From CAYPPG01 sp964412555 (GTDB taxonomy: Bacteria; Hinthialibacterota; Hinthialibacteria; Hinthialibacterales; Hinthialibacteraceae), in contig CAYPPG010000058.1 in the NCBI GenBank assembly GCA_964412555.1, positions 1 through 48,369 of the forward strand: 48,369 nucleotides of DNA, written 5' to 3'. The notes beneath the pieces are model-generated. The model saw only the letters and a list, made by a program, of their open reading frames with translations. It was not told the DNA's origin and did not search any database. Of the stretch, positions 36,221 through 43,480 are shown in pieces. Every line of letters begins with the position of its first letter. Position 1 is the stretch's first letter. Both the position numbers and the translations under genes were made by a program.

Positions 36221-36241
36221 ACAATCTAATTATTCTGTCAA
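36213..36241 (-). promoter_or_regulatory. Promoter of the GntR-ABC operon
   Basis: On the minus strand a consensus TTGACA -35 (36241-36236) is followed by 17 bases and TACTGT (36218-36213) as -10. The -10 lies inside the inverted repeat. Confidence 0.6.
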
Positions 36242-36433
36242 GTAAAAATATACTTTTTTTGATTCACCCAGAAAAAACTCTATTGACATGAGGGAGAGTA
36301 TGAGGAAAATAAAATTAGCCCCTTCCACCCCAGCAAACGATGACTGAGTTACACATGTAACAGAAAGACTCACGGGGGTAAATGGTGGGGGTAATAGTCA
36401 GTAACCTTGGAGGAACACTCAGGGGATATTCAT

Positions 36434-37588
36434 TTATGCCAAAGGATCATTCCATACTCCGGCAATCTTCGTTCCGCATTTTTTACATTTCCCGTTTTCC
36501 ATTCCTTCCATCATAATGCGGTACCCGAGCCGCCGGATCAACATTTCGTCACAATTCGGGCAATGCGTATTTTCCGCCGGATGACCGGGGACGTTGCCAA
36601 TGTAAATATAATGCAAACCTTCCTCCCGCATGATCTTACGCAGCCGTTCGAGCGTATTGACCGGTGTGGAGGGGATGTTCTTGATTTTGTACATCGGATG
36701 GTACCGTGTCAAATGAACGGGGATATCCGGACCGAGATGTTCTTTGATCCATTTTGCCATATCCCGGTTTTCTTTATCGCTGTCATTGAGAGTTGGAATA
36801 ATCAACACTACTAACTCCAACCAGACATTCATCTCCCGAATAATTTCCAACGCCTTCAAGACCGGTTTCAGTTCTCCGCTGCAGGTTTCTTCATAAAATT
36901 TTTCTGTAAAGGCCTTGAAATCAATTTTTACACCTGTCAAATGAGGCAATAATTTCCGAAAAGGCTCCTCTTGAATATAGCCATTGGAAATCATGACACT
37001 GCCGATGCCCATTTGCTTCGCTGCGACGGCTGTGTCAAACATGTATTCATAGAAAATAACCGGTTCGGAATAGGTGTATGCGATGGTTTGGCTGCGGGTT
37101 TCTTTCGCCAACTGTGCCGTGGCTTTCGGCGGCAAGTCGAACATGCGAATCTGTTCGGGACGGAACTGCGAGATATCCCAATTTTGACAGAATTTACATT
37201 CCATATTGCACCCCGCCGTCGCCAGTGAAAAAGCCGATGTTCCCGGCATATAATGAAAAAGTGGTTTTTTCTCAATCGGATCGACATGCAGGCTGCACGG
37301 GCGGCCGTACACTAACGTTTTGTACACCCCATCGATATTTTCACGAACACCGCAATATCCGCGCTCGCTATCCGCGACTCGGCATTCTTTGGGGCACAGT
37401 TTGCACGTTACTTTTTTCCCTTCCATTTTCTCGTAATGCAAGGCTTCATGATCGGAAACCTCTTCCGCCATTTCCGGCATATTGGCCGCGAAAGCGGATG
37501 GAGGGAACAATGAGTTACCCAATGAAAGCGAACACCCGGCACATACCGAAGCCGCAATGAAATGTCGTCTGTCGATTTGAATATTCAT
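36434..37588 (-). CDS. amrS: AmmeMemoRadiSam system radical SAM enzyme with Tat-like signal
   Basis: A 384-residue radical SAM protein related to pyruvate-formate-lyase activating enzymes, and the named third component of the AmmeMemoRadiSam system. Seen: the radical SAM cluster C127-x3-C131-x2-C134 (GCNMECKFCQNW), an N-terminal four-Cys zone (C62, C65, C69, C79) and a C-terminal zinc-ribbon-like pair (CPNC and CKKC, about 345-372). Unusual is the N-terminus: DRRHFIAASVCAG followed by a hydrophobic stretch and AFAAN, a Tat-type signal. AAAGGAC is upstream of the ATG. The partner MEMO-AMMECR1 fusion and DUF362 genes lie upstream on the same strand, across an assembly gap. The reaction is unknown. 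Confidence 0.92.
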   Translation of the reverse strand: MNIQIDRRHFIAASVCAGCSLSLGNSLFPPSAFAANMPEMAEEVSDHEALHYEKMEGKKVTCKLCPKECRVADSERGYCGVRENIDGVYKTLVYGRPCSLHVDPIEKKPLFHYMPGTSAFSLATAGCNMECKFCQNWDISQFRPEQIRMFDLPPKATAQLAKETRSQTIAYTYSEPVIFYEYMFDTAVAAKQMGIGSVMISNGYIQEEPFRKLLPHLTGVKIDFKAFTEKFYEETCSGELKPVLKALEIIREMNVWLELVVLIIPTLNDSDKENRDMAKWIKEHLGPDIPVHLTRYHPMYKIKNIPSTPVNTLERLRKIMREEGLHYIYIGNVPGHPAENTHCPNCDEMLIRRLGYRIMMEGMENGKCKKCGTKIAGVWNDPLA

Positions 37589-37614
37589 GATCGTCCTTTA
37601 GAGATTATCTTATT

Positions 37615-37679
37615 CCACCCCTTCAGGGTGGGTTTATTTGTTTTTTCTATCTCACCAGGGGCGTTGCCCGCTGGCTTTC
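37615..37679. repeat. Two hairpins at the edge of an assembly gap
   Basis: CCACCC (37615-37620) pairs with GGGTGG (37626-37631) around cttca; then CCAG-GGGC and GCCC-GCTGG (37655-37674) form an imperfect stem. The run continues into the N gap (ttcttctgtc then N). Tandem palindromic units of this look are common interspersed repeats, and the assembly breaking here fits a repeat copy. Confidence 0.5.
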
Positions 37680-37686
37680 TTCTGTC

Positions 37687-37786
37687 NNNNNNNNNNNNNN
37701 NNNNNNNNNNNNNNNNNNNNNNNNNNNNNNNNNNNNNNNNNNNNNNNNNNNNNNNNNNNNNNNNNNNNNNNNNNNNNNNNNNNNNN
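37687..37786. other. Assembly gap, 100 N placeholder
   Basis: Exactly 100 N between the radical SAM and DUF362 genes; true length unknown. Its left edge is repeat-like. Confidence 0.95.
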
Positions 37787-37791
37787 GCAAA

Positions 37792-38802
37792 TTAAATTGT
37801 TACTTCTTTAATTTCAATCTTCGATGGATCGGCAAAGCCGACTCCTTTTTCTTCCGCCAATGGAATGTAAAGCGGTTCGCGTTCAGCTTCTTTGAAACTA
37901 GGCAATCCTTCTATCTTACGTTTTTGTTCCAAGATACGAGCCGCAACCGCATCCAATGCCACTTGATCAACAGCCATCATCAAGCCGTTATATTCCCAGG
38001 ACGTTGGGGCATTAAACGCCGGCCCACGATCATACTGTGCACGAAAGGCATCGCAAATCGTCAATCGGATTTTATCCTTCACATAGGGATGCAAACATAA
38101 ATCCGGCAAATACGGATCCTTGTGCACATCGAAGTGATAGCGGTTCGGATTGTGAATCAATCCGAATAGATTTTTCATCGCCACCGATGTCCCGGATAAA
38201 TCGTGATCTTTTAAAATTCCGAAATTGATCAATGCATTGCATCCCTTTGAAATAATTCGGGAAAAACAAGAACCGATACTCCCACTCATTTCCGGTTCCC
38301 GCTCATACCCGACTCCTTGCGAATCCGTCGCCAAAATCACACAGCGGCCCTTTGCGGAAGTTGAATCGAATCCCGCCCGCATCAATTCACGTTCACTACG
38401 ATCCCAGACGATGATTTTTTGAGGATTTACGCCTATTTTTCCAAGCCGTTCAGCGACGGTATAGACGAATTCAGGACAAGGAGAAAGCATTCGGCCGCCG
38501 AGAGTATTGACCTTGATTCCCACAGTATCGGAAGGCTTGAACAACATTTTCCATACATCCAAAGGCTCTTTTTTATCTCCGAGTGCACGTGTTGCTTGAT
38601 CGAGGAGTTTTTCCATCAAGCCGACATTCAATGTATTTGGTGTTTGTAATATCTCTTCACGGCGAGCTATGACTACTCGGCTTTTCCCACCTCCTGTAGC
38701 AAATGGCTGATGTGCCGAGAAAGCGGCCGTTCTCATTCCTGCGCCGAAGCCGGCAAAAGCACCGGCCTGTTTAATAAAATCTCTTCTCACGATTCGAGTC
38801 AT
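37792..38802 (-). CDS. DUF362 domain protein with Tat signal
   Basis: A 336-residue protein of the DUF362 family, whose function is not established; members are often linked to FeS or redox proteins. Seen: Tat-type N-terminus TRIVRRDFIKQAGAFAGFG, then IIVWDRSERELMRAGF (about 150), NFGILKDHDLSGTSVAMKNL and AVDQVALDAVAARIL (about 285-300), characteristic of the family. I chose the ATG at 38802, which overlaps the stop of the upstream MEMO-AMMECR1 gene by four bases (ATGA) with AAAGGAAA upstream; the frame extends to 38886 but only into that gene. No ferredoxin Cys cluster is visible. Confidence 0.88.
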   Translation of the reverse strand: MTRIVRRDFIKQAGAFAGFGAGMRTAAFSAHQPFATGGGKSRVVIARREEILQTPNTLNVGLMEKLLDQATRALGDKKEPLDVWKMLFKPSDTVGIKVNTLGGRMLSPCPEFVYTVAERLGKIGVNPQKIIVWDRSERELMRAGFDSTSAKGRCVILATDSQGVGYEREPEMSGSIGSCFSRIISKGCNALINFGILKDHDLSGTSVAMKNLFGLIHNPNRYHFDVHKDPYLPDLCLHPYVKDKIRLTICDAFRAQYDRGPAFNAPTSWEYNGLMMAVDQVALDAVAARILEQKRKIEGLPSFKEAEREPLYIPLAEEKGVGFADPSKIEIKEVTI

Positions 38803-40157
38803 TCTTTGTTTTCCTTTGTCAATCCTCTGAATGTCTCTCCAAATACCTGGGCAGTAAACGTTTGAAAATGGCAATCCGATTTCCAAGCGTCTTTCTCCAA
38901 CCCCGCTTTTTCACTTAAATGGCTCAATGTATCTTCGATGTTCCATCCTTGTTCTAAGGCGACTTGCGGCAAATACAANNNNNNNNNNNNNNNNNNNNNN
39001 NNNNNNNNNNNNNNNNNNNNNNNNNNNNNNNNNNNNNNNNNNNNNNNNNNNNNNNNNNNNNNNNNNNNNNNNNNNNNNGTAACAAACACTCCCTTTTTCT
39101 GTCGCAGCCGATCGGTGATTTGTTCATCCTTCGGAATAAACTCTTTCACTTCTTTCGCTTCCAATGTATCGGTCAGCGTTTTTCTCGCAATGGTTAGCAA
39201 CAATTTCGTTTCTTCTTCATTTAAATACTCCTGTTGATCGCGAAACACGATTGAAGCGTAACTGACGGTTTCATCGTAATCCTTCCGCTTATCCCCCGAA
39301 GTTTCATAATGAAGAAATTCAACCTGTGTCTGCATTGGCAATGCCAACATGCTAATTTTGATCGGATTTCTTCCACAAATCGTAGCCCGTGTCGCATCCG
39401 TAAACGCCCAAAATCCGCGCACATTTAACGTCAAAATCTCGTTGATCGCGGCAAAATCCAATCGTTGTATATTTTTCCTAACGTCCTCCTTGAACGGGAC
39501 GTAACCGAAACGCGGCCCCTGATGCGTGAAATCGGAGCTCATGACAAGCAACGTATTTTCATTCAGTAACGGTCGGATCAAATTCGCCATTTCGACACAA
39601 TCGCTCGGCGAAATATCTCCGATCACTATGGGAATCAATGAAAACTCGCCAAGCACCCGCTGCAAAAAGGGCAACTGGATTTCCAGACTATGTTCCTGCG
39701 CATGCGCTTCCGCCAGACTTTGCAATAAGTTCGAAGACAGCAGTGCATCGCACGTTTCACGATCCAAGGGAACTTCTCCTAGCGGGGTTTCATACGCCTT
39801 CACATCCGCAATCGATCCTCCACGGAATGAAGTACGGTGTGTCGGCGCCATGACGATCACCCGTTTGTATTTCGCTCCTTGAAGCGCTTTGTACCCATAC
39901 GCCGCCGTCTGTCCCGACCATTCATACCCGGCGTGAGGCGCAATCATTGCGCTGATTCGATTCCCCTTTTTCGGATCGGGTACTTTGTTCAAAAAGCGGT
40001 CCACCTGCTTCGTCAACGCGGCTTTCGATCCTTCATACCACGCCCCAGCCAGCACAGACTTGCGCACACCGGCTTTTTCCGGGGAGTCTGCTGCGATCGA
40101 GCAGGTTTGGAAGAAGATAATGATAATAAATAGAAGTGAATGAAATATTTTTCTCAT
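38799..40157 (-). CDS. Exported MEMO (AmrB) - AMMECR1 (AmrA) fusion, with an assembly gap in the AMMECR1 half
   Basis: A protein joining the two other AmmeMemoRadiSam components. Seen: signal peptide (about 1-24, FFQTCSIAA), then MEMO: LAGAWYEGSKAAL, IAPHAGYEWSGQTAAYGYK, APTHRTSFRGG, QEHSLEIQLPFLQ and SSDFTHQG, with the His/Asp/Cys-type site of the family. From about 305, the AMMECR1 half: EYLNEEETKLLLTIARKTL, KKGVFV, then N, then LYLPQVALEQGW and FTAQVF. The 100-N gap (38979-39078) removes the LRGCIG-type motif; in family proteins about 85-90 residues separate these blocks, so the real gap is probably near 260 bases. AAGAGGCG lies before the ATG. Confidence 0.9.
   Translation of the reverse strand: MRKIFHSLLFIIIIFFQTCSIAADSPEKAGVRKSVLAGAWYEGSKAALTKQVDRFLNKVPDPKKGNRISAMIAPHAGYEWSGQTAAYGYKALQGAKYKRVIVMAPTHRTSFRGGSIADVKAYETPLGEVPLDRETCDALLSSNLLQSLAEAHAQEHSLEIQLPFLQRVLGEFSLIPIVIGDISPSDCVEMANLIRPLLNENTLLVMSSDFTHQGPRFGYVPFKEDVRKNIQRLDFAAINEILTLNVRGFWAFTDATRATICGRNPIKISMLALPMQTQVEFLHYETSGDKRKDYDETVSYASIVFRDQQEYLNEEETKLLLTIARKTLTDTLEAKEVKEFIPKDEQITDRLRQKKGVFVXXXXXXXXXXXXXXXXXXXXXXXXXXXXXXXXXXLYLPQVALEQGWNIEDTLSHLSEKAGLEKDAWKSDCHFQTFTAQVFGETFRGLTKENKE
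38979..39078. other. Assembly gap inside the AMMECR1 coding region
   Basis: Exactly 100 N. Both edges are coding sequence of the same protein, and the frame is preserved by the placeholder length only by chance. Confidence 0.95.
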
Positions 40158-40189
40158 GATGCGCCTCTTGGATAGCTGTTCAATATATT

Positions 40190-40423
40190 TTATAAATTAT
40201 CCAACTTATGAAGAAATTGATCAGGTGTCAATTCGATCTCCCTTAAAATCTCTCGCAGTAAAGGGCGTGCAATATCTTTTCCCGGATGTTTTGGAGCAGA
40301 GGTTCTTCTACCATCCGGATGTTTAAAAAATACATGACTTCCTTTTTGGCGAACCGGTTGAAAACCTAGATTCAATAATACTTTTTCGAGTATTCTGTAA
40401 TTGATGATTGGAAGACGGCTCAT
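40190..40423 (-). CDS. hicA: HicA-family toxin (mRNA interferase)
   Basis: A 77-residue double-stranded-RNA-binding-fold toxin that cleaves mRNA. Seen: LPIINYRILEKVLLNLGF, RQKGSHVFFKHPDGRR with the conserved GSH (H30 is the catalytic His of the family), and HPGKDIARPLLREILREI. The start overlaps the hicB stop by four bases (ATGA). The toxin gene lies second in the pair, the reverse of the best-known hicAB order. Confidence 0.93.
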   Translation of the reverse strand: MSRLPIINYRILEKVLLNLGFQPVRQKGSHVFFKHPDGRRTSAPKHPGKDIARPLLREILREIELTPDQFLHKLDNL

Positions 40424-40641
40424 AGGGCAACTTCGATCTGTTGGAGACCAACAAATTTTGGTAAATCACTTGTATCACCTTCATATTCCTCCAAACAAAG
40501 TTCTAAAACTTCTTTGAGATTATCTTTCAGTTCATCCAAAGTATCCGCCTGGGTATGCGCTCCGGGAATTCCGGGAATCAAACCAACATATTGTTTTGTA
40601 TCCGGATCCCATTCCACATAGGCAACAAAATTTTTTACCAT
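40420..40641 (-). CDS. hicB: HicB-family antitoxin
   Basis: A 73-residue antitoxin with the HicB partial RNase-H fold: FVAYVEWDPDTKQYVGLIPG, then PGAHTQADTLDELKDNLKEV. It is short and lacks an obvious C-terminal DNA-binding domain, so it may neutralise HicA without being the main autorepressor. GTG at 40650 is an alternative start. Upstream of hicA and translationally coupled to it. Confidence 0.9.
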   Translation of the reverse strand: MVKNFVAYVEWDPDTKQYVGLIPGIPGAHTQADTLDELKDNLKEVLELCLEEYEGDTSDLPKFVGLQQIEVAL

Positions 40642-40781
40642 AATGTCCACCGTTTTTCTGCAACCTGAATCAAATCATATATATTTATTTTACATGATTC
40701 CTGAAGAGTTTTAAACTGAAGAAAAAACTTGAGCCGTGGCAAGAATTAGTTTATGGTTCACCCAAAATAGGAATCACCCAT

Positions 40782-41429
40782 ATGTCAATGTTCCCCAAAA
40801 AATATCTCATCGAGTGCCTGATTGCGACGATCGTACTTATCATTCTCACTCTTGTGATGTTCCCCCGCTTTCAGAACGCACAAATTCTCGCAAAAGTGGC
40901 AAAAGCGAAACAGGATTTAGCCGATATCACGAAGGCCATGCGGGCTTATAATATCGATGAGGAAGGATATGGACTGCAATACGTATTTATTGTAGGGAAT
41001 CAAGCCGGAACAAGCATTCAGTCTATGAATGTAGGTACACTTATAACGCCTGAAACCGGCTCTCACGATTTTTACGGTCTCAACTCAACCACACTTCCCC
41101 CAACCACGTTAAAGCCGTATCTGACTTCCTACCCGATTCCGAAGCTACCGCTTGAAATCATTGGAAAACATGGAAATCCCCATTTTTACCGCGTTATCCG
41201 CAAGCAAGAACGCCTAAATGAACTCAACCTGTGGGATACCCCCTCCTTGTTCCCTTGTATTCTGTTCGAACAAAGCATGGATCATGAATACCTCGGAATG
41301 GCATCCGGCCCGTTCATAGAATACACGAAAAATACAATGGAGCCTTTAAATGGATTGAAATACTACCTTCCCTACAATCCTTCAAATGGAATTATGAGTT
41401 ATGGTTTGATTTTTTACCTATCGGACTGA
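40782..41429 (+). CDS. Type IV pilin/pseudopilin-like protein with atypical prepilin cleavage site
   Basis: A 215-residue protein. The first 60 residues have the shape of a type II secretion/pilin N-terminus: a short basic leader, then YLIECLIATIVLIILTLVMF (E11 corresponds to the conserved Glu+5) followed by PRFQNAQILAKVAKAKQDLA, as in the large GspG-like families of Planctomycetota and Hydrogenedentota. The Gly normally just before the cleavage site is missing: the residues are PKKYLIE in place of GFTLIE. The remaining 150 residues are a globular domain I do not recognise. The ATG follows AGGAATCACCCAT. It ends 15 bases before the convergent DUF1080 gene. Confidence 0.8.
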   Translation: MSMFPKKYLIECLIATIVLIILTLVMFPRFQNAQILAKVAKAKQDLADITKAMRAYNIDEEGYGLQYVFIVGNQAGTSIQSMNVGTLITPETGSHDFYGLNSTTLPPTTLKPYLTSYPIPKLPLEIIGKHGNPHFYRVIRKQERLNELNLWDTPSLFPCILFEQSMDHEYLGMASGPFIEYTKNTMEPLNGLKYYLPYNPSNGIMSYGLIFYLSD

Positions 41430-41444
41430 AATCCCCTCTTTCTT

Positions 41445-42605
41445 CTACTCACTTAGCCGTTTCACTCGTACATTCCGGAACTGCATCTTCCCATCGTAAT
41501 TTTGAAATCCGATATATCCTTCCCGAGGCCGATCCTTGAGAGGCTTCGCTTTCGTTGTGGATTCCGTGTATTCCTCCAAATCCGCATCGATGATCTTTAC
41601 GCCGTTTACATATATTGTAATTTGGCTTCCCTCAGCGACAATTTGTAAACTTTGCCAAACATCCGCTTTTTTCGTCGCTCGAACGGACGGTTTCACTTCA
41701 TGATAAATCGCTCCCGTCAATTGCCAATCCTGCAGTTTTCCCCAATGCGTCGCATCGTCATCGATGATCTGGATTTCCATCCCTTCGTACGCTCCGTCGC
41801 CCTTGCCCGGATGACGAATGAACACTCCGCTGTTTCCTTCATCCGGAACCTTATATTCCAAACTCAAGACAAAATCGGAATAATCGCCTGTCTTCGTTCC
41901 GATCCAGCCACCGCCGCCGCCGTTGCAAACAAGAACGCCGCTCTTGTTAATGCTCCATGCATCCTCCGGTCCAGCATGTACTTTCAGATGCTCGAATGCA
42001 CTTCCCTCCCCCTCCAACAAATCAGTATATCCGATCTCTTTGATCTTGATATTCCGAAATTCGAATGATTTATTTTCCGCCTGGATGCCGATCAAACCTC
42101 TTTCCAGTTCGATCATATCCATCATATCCGTTTCCCACACTTCTTCCCCATTCAATTCCAATCGGCCGTTGATCCCATCCGCCAGGAGCCGGAATTTCAT
42201 CCACTCGCCGACCGGCACCGGTTCCTTATCGGATTTCAAAATCGCCCGATAGCCGCGCACCAAAGTTCCCAACATATCATTCTTCAGATTGATTTGCAGC
42301 CCTACTTCCGGCCACGGCTCTCCTTCCAGACCAGAACGAATAAAAATCCCGCTGTCATAATTCTCAACCAACGCCTTGCATTCGAACTCCAGTACAAAAT
42401 CCCCGAACACCTGTTCCGTACGCAGCCATCCCATCCCCCGCACCAGTCGCAGGTTTCCGTCATGCACATCAAATTCCACATCGTTCACTTCCGCCCAGCC
42501 GCTCAAATCTTTGCTATTGTACAACTCCATCCACTCTCCATCGGCAGCAACACCGGTCTGCAAAAAAACGAAAAACAACAAAGAAGAAAAGAATACCGTT
42601 CTCAT
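41445..42605 (-). CDS. Secreted protein with two DUF1080 (3-keto-disaccharide hydrolase-like) domains
   Basis: A 386-residue exported protein. Signal peptide about 1-20. Two DUF1080 domains in tandem, each a concanavalin-like beta-sandwich: residues about 22-190 (ELYNSKDLSGW, EFECKALVENYDSGIFIRSG, GYTDLLEG) and about 200-385 (WSINKSGVLVCNGGGGGWIG, EYKVPDEGNSGVFIRHPG, GYIGFQNYDGKMQFRNVRVK). The domain includes 3-keto-glucoside hydrolases, and many members are uncharacterised. GAGGTAAACGG precedes the ATG. Confidence 0.93.
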   Translation of the reverse strand: MRTVFFSSLLFFVFLQTGVAADGEWMELYNSKDLSGWAEVNDVEFDVHDGNLRLVRGMGWLRTEQVFGDFVLEFECKALVENYDSGIFIRSGLEGEPWPEVGLQINLKNDMLGTLVRGYRAILKSDKEPVPVGEWMKFRLLADGINGRLELNGEEVWETDMMDMIELERGLIGIQAENKSFEFRNIKIKEIGYTDLLEGEGSAFEHLKVHAGPEDAWSINKSGVLVCNGGGGGWIGTKTGDYSDFVLSLEYKVPDEGNSGVFIRHPGKGDGAYEGMEIQIIDDDATHWGKLQDWQLTGAIYHEVKPSVRATKKADVWQSLQIVAEGSQITIYVNGVKIIDADLEEYTESTTKAKPLKDRPREGYIGFQNYDGKMQFRNVRVKRLSE

Positions 42606-42631
42606 CCGTTTACCTCACTTATAATTAACGT

Positions 42632-42655
42632 AACGCCGGCATTCTACCGGCCTTT
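42632..42655. repeat. Palindromic element GTAACGCCGGC-type, copy 2
   Basis: AACGCCGGC followed by attcta and CCGGCCTTTT, closely matching the element at 31804-31828 (AACGCCGGCATCTTGCCGGC with T-run). Stem GCCGG (42635-42639) and CCGGC (42647-42651). Confidence 0.6.
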
Positions 42656-42737
42656 TACACTCTATGCATTTAACACGAAAAGAATTCAGGAAGGTAGTCT
42701 AACCGCAGTTCAATATCATCCTTACAAAACTGGGAGC

Positions 42738-42755
42738 GCGGGCATCCTTGCCCGC
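42738..42755. repeat. Perfect 7-bp hairpin GCGGGCA/TGCCCGC
   Basis: GCGGGCA (42738-42744), loop tcct, TGCCCGC (42749-42755). It has the same design as the GTAACGCCGGC elements (GC-rich arms, short AT loop with ATCCTT). Confidence 0.55.
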
Positions 42756-42841
42756 ATCTTCCAACGTATGCATTATCATTTTTCTCCCGCCCAATCACAC
42801 ACGATGCTTCTTGTAATATCAGCACACTATCTGCATTGAAA

Positions 42842-42868
42842 AGTGCCGCCGGGACGGCGTCGTTACAG
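42842..42868. repeat. Probable inverted copy of the GTAACG element
   Basis: On the minus strand this reads CTGTAACGACGCCGTCCCGG then CGGCACTT: the same CTGTAACG lead followed by GC-rich arms CGCCGTCCCGGCGG, here with a different loop. Confidence 0.45.
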
Positions 42869-42875
42869 TTCAACA

Positions 42876-43013
42876 TCAAAACGGGATATGATTCACCAAA
42901 TCTCGGAAAAAAATATAGAGATAATCAAGCGCTTCCTGGTTTTCATGCAACAACGGTAAAAAGACGAATTTCCCAAAAATTCCCGCCAAGATAATTTTAA
43001 TCGTGCTTTTCAT
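42876..43013 (-). CDS. Possible 45-aa small protein with one hydrophobic segment
   Basis: An open frame of 45 codons starting at ATG 43013, with AAAGGGG and TAGGAC close upstream. It begins MKSTIKIILAGIFGKFVFLP, a possible membrane segment, then a charged tail ending in HIPF. No family is recognised, and the frame overlaps a repeat-rich region, so this is only a candidate. Confidence 0.35.
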   Translation of the reverse strand: MKSTIKIILAGIFGKFVFLPLLHENQEALDYLYIFFRDLVNHIPF

Positions 43014-43311
43014 CGTCCTACCCCTTTCGCAAAATGATTTTCAAATTGATCGTTTGCTTTCTTTCGAGGACTTCATGGCCTGCGTCCTACACCTTACTTA
43101 CTAAGGCAAAGCAAGTGCCAAAAACGGATTTCTTCAAAACCACGTGAATTGGAGCAGTTCAAGTGAAAAAAAGCAGGATTATTATGAAAGAGATAGTTTG
43201 AATATCTGGAGGAAACAAAAAATTGAATCGCAAGAATGAGATGCCCTTTTTAGTCCAAACAAGAGGCAAATTTTACTCCAACATCGGCAATAACATCCCT
43301 GGCTACTGAGC

Positions 43312-43341
43312 TTGTTATTCCCCACTTTTTTGCCTTACAAT
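43312..43341 (+). promoter_or_regulatory. Putative promoter of the ceramidase-family gene
   Basis: TTGTTA and TACAAT with an 18-base spacer, 39 bases before the gap that hides the gene's start. Confidence 0.4.
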
Positions 43342-43369
43342 GGAGATCATTATCATTCTGAGAAATTCG

Positions 43370-43380
43370 ATAGGAGATTT
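43370..43380 (+). promoter_or_regulatory. Ribosome binding site at gap edge
   Basis: ATAGGAGATTT immediately before the N run. The start codon of the ceramidase gene probably lies within the first bases of the gap. Confidence 0.45.
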
Positions 43381-43480
43381 NNNNNNNNNNNNNNNNNNNN
43401 NNNNNNNNNNNNNNNNNNNNNNNNNNNNNNNNNNNNNNNNNNNNNNNNNNNNNNNNNNNNNNNNNNNNNNNNNNNNNNNN
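43381..43480. other. Assembly gap covering the N-terminal part of the ceramidase gene
   Basis: Exactly 100 N. From the family's usual length, several hundred bases should be missing, so the real gap is longer than the placeholder. Confidence 0.95.

Larger units (their letters stand above)
42606..42875. other. Hairpin-rich intergenic region
   Basis: Contains three palindromic elements within 240 bases (42632-42655, 42738-42755, 42842-42868), plus generic AT-rich sequence. No supported gene. Confidence 0.5.
43014..43380. other. Leader region before the ceramidase gene
   Basis: 367 bases with no supported gene. The end (43312-43380) looks like a promoter followed by a ribosome site: TTGTTA (43312-43317), 18 bases, TACAAT (43336-43341), then ataggagattt at the very edge of the N gap. 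Confidence 0.5.
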
